Assembly: GCA_963724385.1 (NCBI GenBank)
Contig: CAVRUJ010000002.1
Coordinates: forward strand, 1,674,001-1,738,000
Direction: 5' to 3'
Length of the DNA stretch: 64,000 nt
From: DASXQK01 sp963724385
Lineage (GTDB): Bacteria; Pseudomonadota; Alphaproteobacteria; Dongiales; Dongiaceae
In this document: positions 9,244 through 19,425 of the stretch, in pieces
How the letters are laid out: every line of letters begins with the position of its first letter
How positions within the stretch are numbered: position 1 is the first letter of the stretch
Translations under genes and position numbers: made by a program
Notes under the pieces: generated by a model
The model's database searches: none
Told to the model about the DNA's origin: nothing
Seen by the model: only the letters and a program-made list of their open reading frames with translations

Positions 9244-10185
9244 TCAGGGCCCAGAGTTCGGTGAATTGACGGCACGGCGGGAGAGCAGCGCCCGAATGCG
9301 CCGACGAATAGCGGAGAGGATTCGTCCCTCGCGGATCGCGGACAGCAGCCTGATGGGCAGCGAGGGAGGCACTCGACTGATCTCGTAGCGCATGACCCTG
9401 CCAAGCGAGTAGCCGGTCGTGCCGTCGAGCAGGTAGTCGACATCGTCGAGTTCGCGGGGCAACTGCCATTCTATGACGTAGGGCCGGCCGGATTTCTTGG
9501 CTGCGGCGAAGCCCTCAATGACCAGGTCCCTGAGCTTCCTCCTTTCATCGAGATGAAGCGGGCCGCCGGGCGTCAGTCGCTCGATGTCCCTTCTCATCAT
9601 CGCGTAAGCGACATTCTGCCTGTGCGACTGCAACAGGTCGCCTCCTCCGGTGTACTTGATCCGCTCATGGTCCGTGTGGCCGAGCGTCGAGACCACGCCC
9701 GGAGCGAGCGCTTGCCTCAGGCAGCCAATCGCCTGCAGCCTGTAGTAGAAGTCACCGTCTTCCCCGCCCCAGCCGGCAATCGCCTCGTCGTAACCGCCGA
9801 CCTCGTCGAAAGCGGACTTCGCAACGATGCATTGGCCGTGCAGGTCGCAATTCCCGGCGACGTAGAAGCTGTCCTCGGCAAGCGCGATGCCTCGCAGCTC
9901 GTCGAGGAACGTCTCCCCTATCAAGACATCGCAGTCGAAAAAGCCTATGAAGTCCGTGGTTACTTCCGCCGCCCCGAGGTTGCGCGCCTGCGCCAGGTTG
10001 AAATTGTCCTTGCCCTCGATCGCGACTACCTTAACGCCGGCAAAATGCTCTTCTACGTAATGCCTCGTGCCGTCCGGACAGTCGTAGTCGACGACCACGA
10101 CGGGCAGGCCTGTCCCGATCATCGTCGGAAGGCTCTGCTTCAGGTAGCTGAGCCGTCCCTTGCAGGTTGTGACGATCGTGAGCAC
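9244..10185 (-). CDS. Glycosyltransferase family 2 (galactosyltransferase-like)
   Basis: Intact GT-A fold transferase. It has LTIVTTCKGRLSYLKQSLP at the N-terminus, NFNLAQARNLGA, the metal-binding FFDCDVLIGETF, and GYDEAIAGWGGEDGDFYYR, which is the GWGxED motif of GT7C/GT27-like galactosyl and GalNAc transferases. The GTG start is preceded by GGAG and removes an unlikely basic leader that would follow from an ATG at 10248. The length is about 313 residues. Convergent with the sulfotransferase gene across the palindromic repeat, and divergent from the GT32-like gene. The sugar is unknown. Confidence 0.82.
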   Translation of the reverse strand: MLTIVTTCKGRLSYLKQSLPTMIGTGLPVVVVDYDCPDGTRHYVEEHFAGVKVVAIEGKDNFNLAQARNLGAAEVTTDFIGFFDCDVLIGETFLDELRGIALAEDSFYVAGNCDLHGQCIVAKSAFDEVGGYDEAIAGWGGEDGDFYYRLQAIGCLRQALAPGVVSTLGHTDHERIKYTGGGDLLQSHRQNVAYAMMRRDIERLTPGGPLHLDERRKLRDLVIEGFAAAKKSGRPYVIEWQLPRELDDVDYLLDGTTGYSLGRVMRYEISRVPPSLPIRLLSAIREGRILSAIRRRIRALLSRRAVNSPNSGP

Positions 10186-10448
10186 CAGACATACTCCGGC
10201 GGTCAGGGACTTGCCGCAACGCGATCCACGGAGCCGTTTACTGGCCATCCGTTCCGGAATGGCGGTCCTTCCGGAAATGAACCTAGGCTACGGGCTGACG
10301 GCGGGGCAAGTGGCACGGCATCGGCGATTGGGTTCAGGCTGCGGCCGGCACCCGGGTCTCGTCGAACCTCGGATTGCGGGCTCCGGCAGAGCACCGTGGT
10401 CTGCGATAGTCCCCGGCGATCATCGCCATGTCGGGAGAGAGAAACGTG

Positions 10449-11459
10449 ATGGCTTGGCAAGACCTGCTCGCCAGGAGGCGCTCGCGCTTCTGGCACGATA
10501 AGGCGGCCATCGACCTGCTCGTCGATTTCTTCGAGCCCGACAGCTGGCCCATCGTCAAATTCTTCCTGCTCAGCCGGTTGGCTCTTCGTGGATCGCAGGC
10601 CGACGCTCGCCCGCCGGCGGGGGACTCGGCGACGCAGCCGGAGCCTTGCCTGCCGCGAAGCGAGCCGGCCAAGACCGAGATGGATGTCGTGCCGCGGCTG
10701 ATCTTTCAGACATGGAAGGTAAGGCACCCGCTTCCCGCCAACTACCAGTACTGGAGCAAATCGTTTGCGGCCCAAAATCCGGGCCATCAACACATCATCT
10801 GGGACGATGCGGACAACAGGGAGTTCATCGCAACGCGCTTTCCCTGGTTCCTTCCTTACTATGACCGCTACCCGCGGGAAATCTTTCGCGTCGACCTCGT
10901 TCGCATGTTTTTCCTCTACGAATTCGGCGGCCTCTACGTCGACATGGATACGCAATGCCTGAGGCCGGTCGACGAGGCGTTGAGGACCGGCGATGTCATC
11001 CTTGGATGGATGGGCCGCGAGGCCGGGTTCGCCCACGCCATTTCCAACGCCATCATGGCCTCCAAACCGAAGCAGCTTTTTTGGCTGCTGGCGATCGCCA
11101 ACGCCATCGATCGGGCGGCGCTGTGCCGCGGTCCCGCCGACTTCATCGCGCGGCCCGAGTTCCTCACCGCTTGCATCCTGATTCGGGACAGCTACCTGGA
11201 ATACGTGTCGCATACAGAACGGGAAATCCGCGCGCGCCTGGAGCGAAGCCTGCCGAAATCCGTGCCCGTGAACGATGCCGTCGCGGGCGAGGTCAAGGTC
11301 TTGCCCGCCGGGATCTGGTATCCGATCAACTGGAACAATCTCTGGCACCAAAGGTTTCGGCGCGAACTCCTGCGCAAGAACATCCTGCTGACGCAGGCTC
11401 AGGCGAGAGCATTGTTCCCGGCTGCGCATCTGGTGACCTACTGGACCCATTCATGGTGA
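10449..11459 (+). CDS. GT32-like glycosyltransferase (OCH1/DXD type)
   Basis: Contains PRLIFQTWKVRHPLPANY near the start of the domain, then FRVDLVRMFFLYEFGGLYVDMDTQ-like sequence, with D-M-D as the nucleotide-sugar/metal motif of GT32 mannosyl/galactosyltransferases. GFAHAISNAIMASKP and a C-terminal PINWNNLWHQ follow, as usual in the family. The ATG at 10449 has GGGAGAGAG upstream; an ATG 21 bases earlier is less well placed. About 336 residues, intact. Its stop overlaps the next start by seven bases (ATGGTGA), so the two genes are translationally coupled. Confidence 0.82.
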   Translation: MAWQDLLARRRSRFWHDKAAIDLLVDFFEPDSWPIVKFFLLSRLALRGSQADARPPAGDSATQPEPCLPRSEPAKTEMDVVPRLIFQTWKVRHPLPANYQYWSKSFAAQNPGHQHIIWDDADNREFIATRFPWFLPYYDRYPREIFRVDLVRMFFLYEFGGLYVDMDTQCLRPVDEALRTGDVILGWMGREAGFAHAISNAIMASKPKQLFWLLAIANAIDRAALCRGPADFIARPEFLTACILIRDSYLEYVSHTEREIRARLERSLPKSVPVNDAVAGEVKVLPAGIWYPINWNNLWHQRFRRELLRKNILLTQAQARALFPAAHLVTYWTHSW

Positions 11460-12424
11460 GGCAAGCCGAGGGAAACAATCGCCAGCCGCCCAACGAGAAT
11501 CGACCCGCGCCCGTTGCGGAATCCCTCGTTTGCGTCGTCATTCCCGTCCACCGGAATCCGCTCACGCAGGCTGAACAAGCCGCGCTGGAGCGCTGCCTTT
11601 CGGTGCTCCACCGGTACCCCATCGCCATAGTCGCGCCGGAAGGGCTCGATACCGGGGCTCTCTTGCGGCGCTATCCGCAACTGCGGCAGGAGACATTTGC
11701 CGACGAATATTTCGTGAGCGCGTACAGCTACAACAAATTGATGCTGTCGGACGAGTTCTACGCCCGGTTCGCCGCCTATGAATATATCCTCGTCCATCAG
11801 CTCGACGCCTTCGTCTTTTCCGATCAGCTGCATGATTGGTGCATGGGCGGCTATGACTACATTGGCGCGCCTTGGATTTGGAGCTCGCGCCCGCCGACCT
11901 TGCCCTATCGGCTTTACATGGGAGCGCTGCGCAAGCTCTGCCGCTTGATCGGCCGGCCCAACCCGGCCGACCTGCCGCCGGACAAGTTTTTTCAGCGACA
12001 GCTCTGCTACGCCGCGGGCAATGGCGGCCTGTCCCTCAGGCGGGTCGCCAGAATGCGCGAGGTGCTGGCCAGGTTTCATGAACGGGCCGAGATCTACCGG
12101 ACCGGCAAGCCCGCCGCCTGGGCCGAGCGGCCGAGCGGGCGATTGGGCGAAGATGTGTTCTTTTGCGTGGAGGCCAATCGGTATCGCCGGCACGTGAAAA
12201 CGCCAGGGCTCGAAGTCGCGGCAAGATTCGCTTGGGAAATGAACCCTGCGATTGCCGCCCGCCTCACCGGTGGCGCATTGCCCTTTGGCTGTCACGGCTG
12301 GGACAAGCTCAATCTCGATCAATGGCGGCCGGTGTTTGCCCGGCTTGGATATCATTTGGACGACCTGCTGGACGGAGCTGGGTCCGGGCCCTCTGGCGGT
12401 CCCCACGACCTCGTGAAATCCTGA
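11453..12424 (+). CDS. DUF5672 family putative glycosyltransferase
   Basis: About 323 residues, intact. It has CVVIPVHRNPLTQAEQAALE at the start, YILVHQLDAFVFSDQLHDW, GYDYIGAPWIW, GNGGLSLRRVARM and GEDVFFC. This order is that of DUF5672 proteins, a glycosyltransferase-like family found in LPS and capsule loci. The HQLDAFVF segment occupies the place of a DxD motif. Coupled to the GT32-like gene by a start/stop overlap. Substrate unknown. Confidence 0.8.
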   Translation: MVRQAEGNNRQPPNENRPAPVAESLVCVVIPVHRNPLTQAEQAALERCLSVLHRYPIAIVAPEGLDTGALLRRYPQLRQETFADEYFVSAYSYNKLMLSDEFYARFAAYEYILVHQLDAFVFSDQLHDWCMGGYDYIGAPWIWSSRPPTLPYRLYMGALRKLCRLIGRPNPADLPPDKFFQRQLCYAAGNGGLSLRRVARMREVLARFHERAEIYRTGKPAAWAERPSGRLGEDVFFCVEANRYRRHVKTPGLEVAARFAWEMNPAIAARLTGGALPFGCHGWDKLNLDQWRPVFARLGYHLDDLLDGAGSGPSGGPHDLVKS

Positions 12425-12534
12425 CCGGCCGCAGGCTTGGCGCCGGGCCGCGGCCCACGCCCAATTGACGCATGGCGCATGCCGTGCGACCAAAAGGGGG
12501 GCCCACCCGTCGATTTGCTTCAAAGGTGAATCCC

Positions 12535-13164
12535 ATGGCCGACTATCGCCTCTACTGCACCGCGGTGTCCGGCAACTGCTACAAGGTCGCCCTGATGCTG
12601 AGCCTCAGCAAATGCCGCTGGGAGCCGGTTCCCGTCGACTACATGGGCGGAGAGACGAGGGGCGAAAAATTCCGGTCCGAGCTCAACGAGCTCGGCGAGA
12701 TTCCGGTGCTGGAGCATGGCGCCAAGCGCCTCACCCAGAGCGGCGCCATCCTGACCTATCTCGCCCGGCGCACGGGACGCTTCGAGGGCCGCAACGAAGA
12801 CGACCGCCTGGATGTCCTGCGCTGGATCCTGTTCGACAATCACAAGTTCACCAGCTATTTCGCCACCCTGCGCTTCCTGGTGGGAATCCAGAAGAGCGGC
12901 GAGACGCCGGTGACCGAATTCCTGCGCGGCCGGGCTGAGACGGCTTTCGGCCTGGTCGAGCGCCATCTGGCGAGCCAGCCGTTCCTCGTCGGCGAGGATC
13001 CCACCATCGCCGATCTGTCGTTGGCCGGCTATGTCTACTACCCCGAGGAGACAGGCATCAGCTGGTCCGCCTATCCCAACATCGAGGCATGGAAGCGGCG
13101 TATCGCCGCCTTGCCGGGCTGGGCTGGACCCTATGAGCTGATGACGCCGAAGCCTGCCGCCTAA
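12535..13164 (+). CDS. Glutathione S-transferase family protein
   Basis: About 209 residues. An N-terminal thioredoxin-like domain (MADYRLYCTAVSGNCYKVAL) has the cis-proline region GEIPVLEH and the glutathione-contact TQSGAILTYLA. An all-helical C-terminal domain contains the N-capping/hydrophobic-staple region PTIADLSLAGY. It would conjugate or reduce small electrophiles in the cytosol. The ATG is preceded by AAAGGTG; upstream in-frame codons are discarded because they read as basic nonsense. It stands alone on the plus strand between the polysaccharide genes and the amino-acid block. Confidence 0.88.
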   Translation: MADYRLYCTAVSGNCYKVALMLSLSKCRWEPVPVDYMGGETRGEKFRSELNELGEIPVLEHGAKRLTQSGAILTYLARRTGRFEGRNEDDRLDVLRWILFDNHKFTSYFATLRFLVGIQKSGETPVTEFLRGRAETAFGLVERHLASQPFLVGEDPTIADLSLAGYVYYPEETGISWSAYPNIEAWKRRIAALPGWAGPYELMTPKPAA

Positions 13165-13200
13165 CCCGCCAAATCAGGGCGCGCGGAAGCGCTCACCCTC

Positions 13201-14349
13201 TCAAAGGCTGTGCCGCATCGCCTCGACGGCGATCCGCTCGACCACCTGGCCGTTGCGCACGCCGTAGATCTCGGGCTGCAGATCCATCCAGGCGCAGACA
13301 TGGATGGGCAGGATCTGCACCCGGTCGCCCACCGCCAGATGCGACTGGGCGCCCGGCATGGCGAGCACGCCGTGCTCCTCGGAGAGGCGCGTGAAACGGC
13401 TCTCGGGCCGATCGCGCAGATGGCCGAAGCCGTAAACCGAATCGCGGGACGTGGTCAGGGTCTTGCTGCCGGCATCGACCGTCACCCGGTCGGCATCCAG
13501 GCTGATGACCGTGGCGACGACGAAGGCGGCGATGGCATCCGCCGTGCAGGCATAGGCGGCCATGGTCCGAAGGTCGTTGTAGATGTAGGTGCCGGGCCGG
13601 ATTTCCGTGATGCCGTCGCCGGCATGTAGATAGGGCGCGGTGATGGTCGAGCCCGCCGACACCGACGGAACCTCGAAGCCGGCCCGTTCCAGGTCCTCGC
13701 GCACCGCACCCATGACGGCCGCCTCCTGGCGGGCCACGGCCTCGATGCCGAGCTGGTCCTTGGCGTCGTGGCTGTGGCCAGCATGGGTCATGATGCCGGC
13801 AAAGGCGAGATCGTTGCCGCCGGCGATATCGGTCGCCATTTCCACGGCGTTGCGCGGGTCGATGCCGACCCGGTGCATGCCGGTATCGATTTCGATCATC
13901 ACCCGGATCGATCGGCCGATGGACTGGGCGAGCTGGCGGTAGGTTGCGGTCACCGCCTTGGAATTGGTTACCAGGGCCAGTGAACCTCTTGCGAAGAGGG
14001 GCGCCATCCGTTCCAGCTTACGCGGCCCCACTATGGGATAGGCCAGCAGCACGTCGGTGACGCCGCCGGAGATCATGACTTCGGCCTCGGAGGCCGTGGC
14101 GCAACAGACGCCCACGGCGCCGGCCTTCAATTGGCGCTGGGCCACGGCGACGCTCTTGTGTGTCTTGATGTGGGGCCGGAGCGCGAATCCGCCGCGACGC
14201 GCAAGAGCCGCCATGCGCGCGATGTTGGCCTCGACCACATCGAGGTCTACCAGGACAGCCGGCGTGTCGAGGCGTGGGTTGGCCACTGCGATCGGCAGCG
14301 TGACATTGGTTGCGAGCGGCGTGGGCAGCGGGAGCCGGCACTCCGTCAT
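13201..14349 (-). CDS. D-threonine aldolase / D-serine dehydratase family PLP enzyme
   Basis: A fold-type III (alanine-racemase-like) PLP enzyme of 382 residues. It has LDTPAVLVDLDVVEANIARM, then RPHIKTHKS, where the lysine carries PLP. Further on are VMIEIDTGMHRVGI, SAGSTITAPY and a C-terminal beta domain with PIHVCAWMDL, where His and Cys two apart are likely metal ligands. Family members cleave D-threonine-type beta-hydroxy amino acids to glycine plus aldehyde, or dehydrate D-serine. Hydroxyaspartate aldolase (BhcC) is also a member. Its start overlaps the stop of the aldehyde dehydrogenase gene (ATGA), so an aldolase releasing an aldehyde that is then oxidised is a sensible pairing. The exact substrate is not decided. 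Confidence 0.85.
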   Translation of the reverse strand: MTECRLPLPTPLATNVTLPIAVANPRLDTPAVLVDLDVVEANIARMAALARRGGFALRPHIKTHKSVAVAQRQLKAGAVGVCCATASEAEVMISGGVTDVLLAYPIVGPRKLERMAPLFARGSLALVTNSKAVTATYRQLAQSIGRSIRVMIEIDTGMHRVGIDPRNAVEMATDIAGGNDLAFAGIMTHAGHSHDAKDQLGIEAVARQEAAVMGAVREDLERAGFEVPSVSAGSTITAPYLHAGDGITEIRPGTYIYNDLRTMAAYACTADAIAAFVVATVISLDADRVTVDAGSKTLTTSRDSVYGFGHLRDRPESRFTRLSEEHGVLAMPGAQSHLAVGDRVQILPIHVCAWMDLQPEIYGVRNGQVVERIAVEAMRHSL

Positions 14350-15773
14350 AGCCCGATGACCCCCGTCTTGATCTGCCCGAAGCTGCGCAGCCCCTCCACG
14401 CCCTTTTCGCGGCCATGGCCAGAGCGCTTGAAGCCACCGAAGGGAAGCTCAACGCCCCCGGAAGCGCCGTAGGTATTGACAAACACTTGGCCCGCCACGA
14501 CGTCGCGTATCATCGCATGCGCCGTACTGATGCTCGAGGTCCAGACGCCAGCCACGAGCCCGTAGTCCGTGCCGTTGGCGAGATCTATGGCCTCTGAGAT
14601 GTCGCGAAAGGTCGTCACTGCCAGCACCGGCCCGAAGACCTCCTGCTGGGCGAGGGCTGCGCCTGGATCGACATTATCGATCAGCGTCGGCTGGACGAAG
14701 AATCCCTTGCCGTAGCGCCCGCCACTCAGCGACGCGCCGCCGAATCGAATCGCAGCTGTCGCGCGGGCTCCCTCTACGAAGGACAGCACGCGTTCGCGCT
14801 GGCGCTCAGAGATGAGTGGGCCAAGCGCCGGATCCTCAAGCGCCGGGCCAATTTCGACCCGTGCGAAGAAGTCGACGATCAGGCGAACGAGCTGATCGTG
14901 GATACTCTCTTGGACCAGCAGACGAGAACCGGCCGAACAAGTCTGGCCGGCGTTCTGGAGGATGGCGTTAGCGACGATGGGAACAGCCCGCTCGAGGTCA
15001 GCATCGGCGAACACGATGTTAGGCGACTTGCCACCCAGCTCCATCGTAACCGGCACGAGGCGTTCGGCTGCAGCGTGGCTGATAAGGCGACCAACCTCGA
15101 CTGAACCGGTAAAGGAAATGTGATCGATCCCGTCATGGGAGACGAGGGCGGCGCCTGCGGTTTCGCCATAGCCGGTGACGACGTTCAGCGCTCCGGCTGG
15201 AAGTCCTGCTTCGAGGGCCAGCTCGGCCACTCGCAGGGCCGTCAGCGGCGCCTCCTCCGCCGGCTTGAGCACGCAGCAATTGCCCATTGCCAGCGCGGGC
15301 GCAACGGTCCGGCCAAGAATCTGCAATGGATAGTTCCAGGGAATCACGTGAGCCGTCACCCCATGGGGCTCCCACTGCGTGTAAATCACCGTCTTGTCGT
15401 TGAGCGGGATCGAGGACCCATAGAAGGTTTCGATCGCGCTGGCGTAGAAATCAAAATAGCGGCTGGTGATTTCCGTATCGCGCCGCGCCTGCTTCAACGG
15501 CTTGCCGGTCTGCCGGCATTCGAGCTTCGCCAGATCATCGAGATCACGCTCGATCAGCCGGCCGATACGGCGCAGGATTTGCGCCCGTTCGGCAATCGCG
15601 ACCCGACGCCATGCCTTCAAGGCATGCCGCGCCGCGCGGACCGCTTGGTCGATCTCGGCGGGGCCGCAGTCGGCAACTTCCGAAAAGACCTCGCCCGTCG
15701 ACGGATCCAATACCGCGACGGCGCTGGTGGCGTTTACCGGTTTGCCGCCGACAATCGCCGCTATCTGATTCAT
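14346..15773 (-). CDS. NAD(P)-dependent aldehyde dehydrogenase
   Basis: Complete, 475 residues, the normal length. It shows HVIPWNYPLQI, LKPAEEAPLTALR, FTGSVEVGRLI, the general-base Glu in TMELGGKSPN and the catalytic cysteine in NAGQTCSAGSR, plus EVFGPVLAV and LPFGGFKRSGHGRE. It is closest in style to betaine-aldehyde or aminoaldehyde dehydrogenases. It oxidises an aldehyde to the acid with NAD(P)+. Four-base overlap with the downstream D-threonine-aldolase-family gene. No frameshift. Confidence 0.92.
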   Translation of the reverse strand: MNQIAAIVGGKPVNATSAVAVLDPSTGEVFSEVADCGPAEIDQAVRAARHALKAWRRVAIAERAQILRRIGRLIERDLDDLAKLECRQTGKPLKQARRDTEITSRYFDFYASAIETFYGSSIPLNDKTVIYTQWEPHGVTAHVIPWNYPLQILGRTVAPALAMGNCCVLKPAEEAPLTALRVAELALEAGLPAGALNVVTGYGETAGAALVSHDGIDHISFTGSVEVGRLISHAAAERLVPVTMELGGKSPNIVFADADLERAVPIVANAILQNAGQTCSAGSRLLVQESIHDQLVRLIVDFFARVEIGPALEDPALGPLISERQRERVLSFVEGARATAAIRFGGASLSGGRYGKGFFVQPTLIDNVDPGAALAQQEVFGPVLAVTTFRDISEAIDLANGTDYGLVAGVWTSSISTAHAMIRDVVAGQVFVNTYGASGGVELPFGGFKRSGHGREKGVEGLRSFGQIKTGVIGL

Positions 15774-15963
15774 GGAGCTTCCTTTCGCGCCTGCATCGTT
15801 TAGTCGTCAGAACTGCCAACAGAATGCTCGAACAACATAGCCACCCGCCCGAGGCTTCAGCCGCAAATGAGAGGCGTAAGGAATCCCGTCGATGACGCGG
15901 CGGGCGCCAAGGTCCGGGAGGTCGGATCACTCCACGGCGCGCCTCGCGACCGGTCCCTTGCGA

Positions 15964-16725
15964 TCATTTTGCCGTATATCCTCCGTCCAGCACCAGGCAG
16001 CTGCCCACGGCGAAGGAGCTTTCGTCGCTGGCGAGGAACAGGGCGCCCTGGGCGATTTCTCTGGGATCGGCCACCCGGTTGATCGGCGCCCAGCTGGCCT
16101 GGGCCGCGGCGACCTTCTCCGGCTCGAGGCTGTTGTCGATCTCCGCCTGGAGCAGGGGCGTGCGGGTGACCCCCGGGCAGAGCGAGTTGACCCGGATATT
16201 GTGGCGGATCAGGTCGAGGGCGATGGACTTGGTGAACATGATGACCGCGCCCTTGCTGGCATTGTAGGCGGGCAATTCCGGCACGGCGACGATGCCCATT
16301 TCGGAGCCTAGCGTGACGATCCTGCCGCCGCCGCGCGCGATCATGTGGGGGATCGCCTGCTTCACCAGGGTGAACATGCCCTTGACGTTGGTGGCAAGCA
16401 CCCGATCCCACTCCTCTTCCGACAGCTGCTCGATGGGCATGACGCTGGTGATGCCGGCATTGCAGACGAGGATGTCGAGGCCTCCATGCCTGTCCACCGC
16501 CTGCTGGACGATCCTTCCCGCGTCGGCCATGGAGCGGACGTCGGCGACAACGGCCGAGACCTCGCCGTGGACGGAAAGCTCCTTCGCCGTCTTGTCGAGA
16601 AGCGGGCCGTTGATGTCGGCGATGACGACCTTGGCGCCCTCTTCAACAAACAACTGGGCGATCGCCTTGCCGATTCCCGAGGCGCCGCCGCTGACGACGG
16701 CGCTCTTGCCGCTCAACCTTCCCAT
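15964..16725 (-). CDS. SDR family oxidoreductase
   Basis: A classical short-chain dehydrogenase of 253 residues. It has the cofactor loop VSGGASGIGKAIA, an acidic residue after VVIADIN (favouring NAD), the NAG strand LVCNAGI, the catalytic serine in VTLGSEMG, and YNASK for Tyr/Lys. The C-terminal GSCLVLDGGY is typical. It probably interconverts a hydroxy and a keto acid in the same catabolic set as the aldehyde dehydrogenase and permease around it. 190 bases with no recognisable feature separate it from the aldehyde dehydrogenase gene. Confidence 0.92.
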   Translation of the reverse strand: MGRLSGKSAVVSGGASGIGKAIAQLFVEEGAKVVIADINGPLLDKTAKELSVHGEVSAVVADVRSMADAGRIVQQAVDRHGGLDILVCNAGITSVMPIEQLSEEEWDRVLATNVKGMFTLVKQAIPHMIARGGGRIVTLGSEMGIVAVPELPAYNASKGAVIMFTKSIALDLIRHNIRVNSLCPGVTRTPLLQAEIDNSLEPEKVAAAQASWAPINRVADPREIAQGALFLASDESSFAVGSCLVLDGGYTAK

Positions 16726-16824
16726 CGAACCAAGCCTCCCGAATTCCTCTCAAAAAAGCCTCCCCGCCGATGCCCGTCCGGCAGGGAGGATTCTCATATG
16801 CATGCCACGCCTGGCCGGCGGTGG

Positions 16825-18287
16825 CTAGGCGACGTCCCGGAGATGCGGCGTCGAATCGCCCTCCATGAACAGCACGGCGCCCAGGCGCTTGAACATCGGC
16901 GAGTTGCGGCTTTTCAGCACGGCCCCCCAGGCGACGGCGAGAACGATCAAGGCGACCACGATCCAGGGGAAGCTGTCGAGCGGCGGGCTCGGCCAGGGAA
17001 CGACGCTGTAGTAGATGGCGGCGATGAAGATCAGCACCGAGAGGACCGGCGACACGCCATGCACCAGGACCGAGAACTCGTTCGGGTACTGCTTGCGGAT
17101 GAAGACCGGCAGAGCGACGCTGACGATGATGAAGACCGGCAGCATGCCCAGGGACGAGAGATAGCCGATATTGCCGAAGGCGTTCATCGGTCCCCAGGCG
17201 ATGCCGGCGACGATGCCGACGATAAGGGTGCCGATGGAATAGACGATGATCGCGACGTGCGGCGTCTTGTGCGTGGGATGGGTACGGCCCAGGGCCTTGG
17301 GCAGCAGCCCGTCCCGGCCCAGCGAATAAAGCACCCGGAAATTGGCCGTATGGATCGCCAGCAGCACGGCGACGATGGCCGAAATGGCCGCAAGGTCGAC
17401 CAGATTGGCATACCAGTTGCCGATATAGCGCAGCGCCAGGTCATGAAGCGGCGCCGTGGCGTTGGCGAGCTTGTCCATGTGGCCGGCGCCATAGCCGACG
17501 ACCACCGCATACATGGCGAAGGTGAACCACAGCCCGGCCAGCACCACGGAGCCGACCAGCGCGATCGGCAGGTTCCGGCGCGGATGGTGGACCTCTTCGG
17601 CGACGGTGAGACAGGAATTCGAAGCCGAAGAAGGCGAAGACGATGAAGACGAAAGCCTCGCCGATGCCGCCATAGCCCTCCGGCGAATGGGAGGGCGTAA
17701 AGGCCTGGGGAAGCTGGCCCGAATCGCCGCCCTTGAAGATGATCAGCAGCAGCAGGATCACGACCACGCTGACCTCGGCGATGAGGAAGGCGATGTCGAA
17801 CTGCATCGAGGTATGGACCGAGTACCAGGCGAGGATCCCGACCAGCACCACGATCCCGACCATCAGGATCCACCAGGGTATGTTGATCCCGAAGTCGCTC
17901 TGGAGAGCGCTTCCGACGAAGCCGCCGAACAGGTTGATGTTGAGCGGGCTCTGCAGGACATAGGCGAAGAGCAGCAGGATGCCGACGACGAAGCCCGTGT
18001 GCGGACCGAAGGCCAGCGTGGCGAACTTGTAGAAGCCGCCGGCCGAGGTGACCCGCTTGGCGAACTCGGCCAGGGTCAGGGCCATGAGCGCGATGCCGAT
18101 GGTGCCCAGGATGAAGGCGAAGGGCGACGACACGCCGGCGTGGGTGCCGATGAGCGCCGAGATGAAGATCACGCCGATGGTCGGCGAGATGAAGGCCAGC
18201 GACATGGCCATGGCGCTCGGCAAGCCGAGCGCATTGCGCTTCAACTCGTTGGCGTGGGCACCCGACGTATTTACTGATGCTGCTCAT
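16825..18287 (-). CDS. APC family amino acid permease (two frameshifts)
   Basis: An inner-membrane amino-acid/polyamine permease of about 487 residues with around 12 hydrophobic segments. The start is the ATG (MSSIS) behind a strong GGGGGAG. The frame shifts near 18270 into SVNTSGAHANELKRN, then runs through FISPTIGVIFISALIG and TLAEFAKRVTSAGGFYKFA, where the unwound helix and conserved glycines of the family are seen. It shifts again near 17615 in the segment FAFFGFEF / TVAEEVHHPRRNLP, the family's helix 6-7 region. The C-terminal half is intact to GDSTPHLRDVA. It probably imports the amino acid degraded by neighbouring enzymes. Confidence 0.85.
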
Positions 18288-18460
18288 GCTCTCCCCCTTT
18301 ATTGGCGGCCGGTTCCACCCGCCCGATGCGCCGGCGAAGCTGCCGGCGCACTGGCGAGGGCAGCCAGCAGAGGTCGAGAATCCGACGAAGGGTCGAAGCC
18401 GGAGCCAATGCAAAGAAGTGATCGCCCGATGCCATGACGGCATCGCGCAGAGCGCGACCG

Positions 18461-19425
18461 TTACCGCCTCGTCACACTCAATGGGCGATGATTGCGGACG
18501 CTAGTACCGGTTCGGTCTCTTGGGTCTGGCTCTTCGACGATTTTCCAGAAGGCTTCGGCGGCCTCCGGGCAGGTGGTCCCGCGGCCTGAAGATGGTGATC
18601 TCGACCTCGAGATCCCAACTGGATCGCCGGCGCGCACGAGCTGGCCGGCTTCCAGCTCCTGGTCGACATGGCTCGCCGGCAGCCAGGCGAAGCCGCGACC
18701 CTCCATGGCCATGGATTTCAGCACCGCCGCCAGCCGGGAGACGAAGACCTTGTCGAGCTGAACATGGCGCCGGGTTTGGCGCAGCATATGTTCCACCGCC
18801 CGGCCGATGGCCGACGTCTCGGCATAGGCGAGATAGCGCGCCGGGCCTGTCGGATGCCGTCTCCAGGGAATCGAGCGGCTGGCCCGTGGGCGTCGGGGCG
18901 CGATACCGGGATCAGCCGGTCGCTGCCCAGGCGCCGGGCCAGGAAATGGCGCGGGTCGAGGCCCACTTCGACCGCCGGGTGGGTATGGCAGAGCATGAAA
19001 TGGCAGGCGCCGCGCTGCATCATCTGCACGCAGGCGCCGGCATGGCCGCTGTCCAGACGGATGTTGAGGATCCCGGCGGAACGCTCCACGGACCGGATCC
19101 AGCGCGGGAAAAAGGTGAGCGAGAGGCTGTGGGTCGCCGCCACCTTGACCGCGCTCGCCACATGCACCGAAGCGAGATGGATTTCCTCGCGGCCCTGGTA
19201 GAGCTGGCGGACCACTTCCTCGGCGAGGCTGCGGAAGGAGGCGCCGGCCTCGGTCAGCGCCACGGGCTGGGCCGAGCGGTCGAACAGAGTGGCGCCGACC
19301 CATTCCTCCAGCGCCTTGATGCGCCGGCTGAACGCCGGCTGGGTGGTGAAGCGCAGCTCCGCCGAGCGCGAGAAATTCCGCGTCTCCGCCAGGCTCAAGA
19401 AATCCTCAAGCCATTTCAATTCCAT
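18461..19425 (-). CDS. LysR family transcriptional regulator (frameshifted)
   Basis: The N-terminal winged helix (MELKWLEDFLSLAETRNFSR, TTQPAFSRRIKALEEWVGATLF) is unmistakable LysR. The effector domain follows (VKVAATHSLSLTFFPRWI, CHFMLCHTHPAVEVG). The frame shifts near 18860 into TSAIGRAVEHML and near 18615, where shifting restores WDLEVEITIFRPRD, the usual end of the domain. A further shift near 18575 leads to AAEAFWKIVEE. It is divergent from the ornithine-cyclodeaminase-family gene, which LysR proteins commonly control together with their own gene. The stop position is uncertain because of the shifts. Confidence 0.82.
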
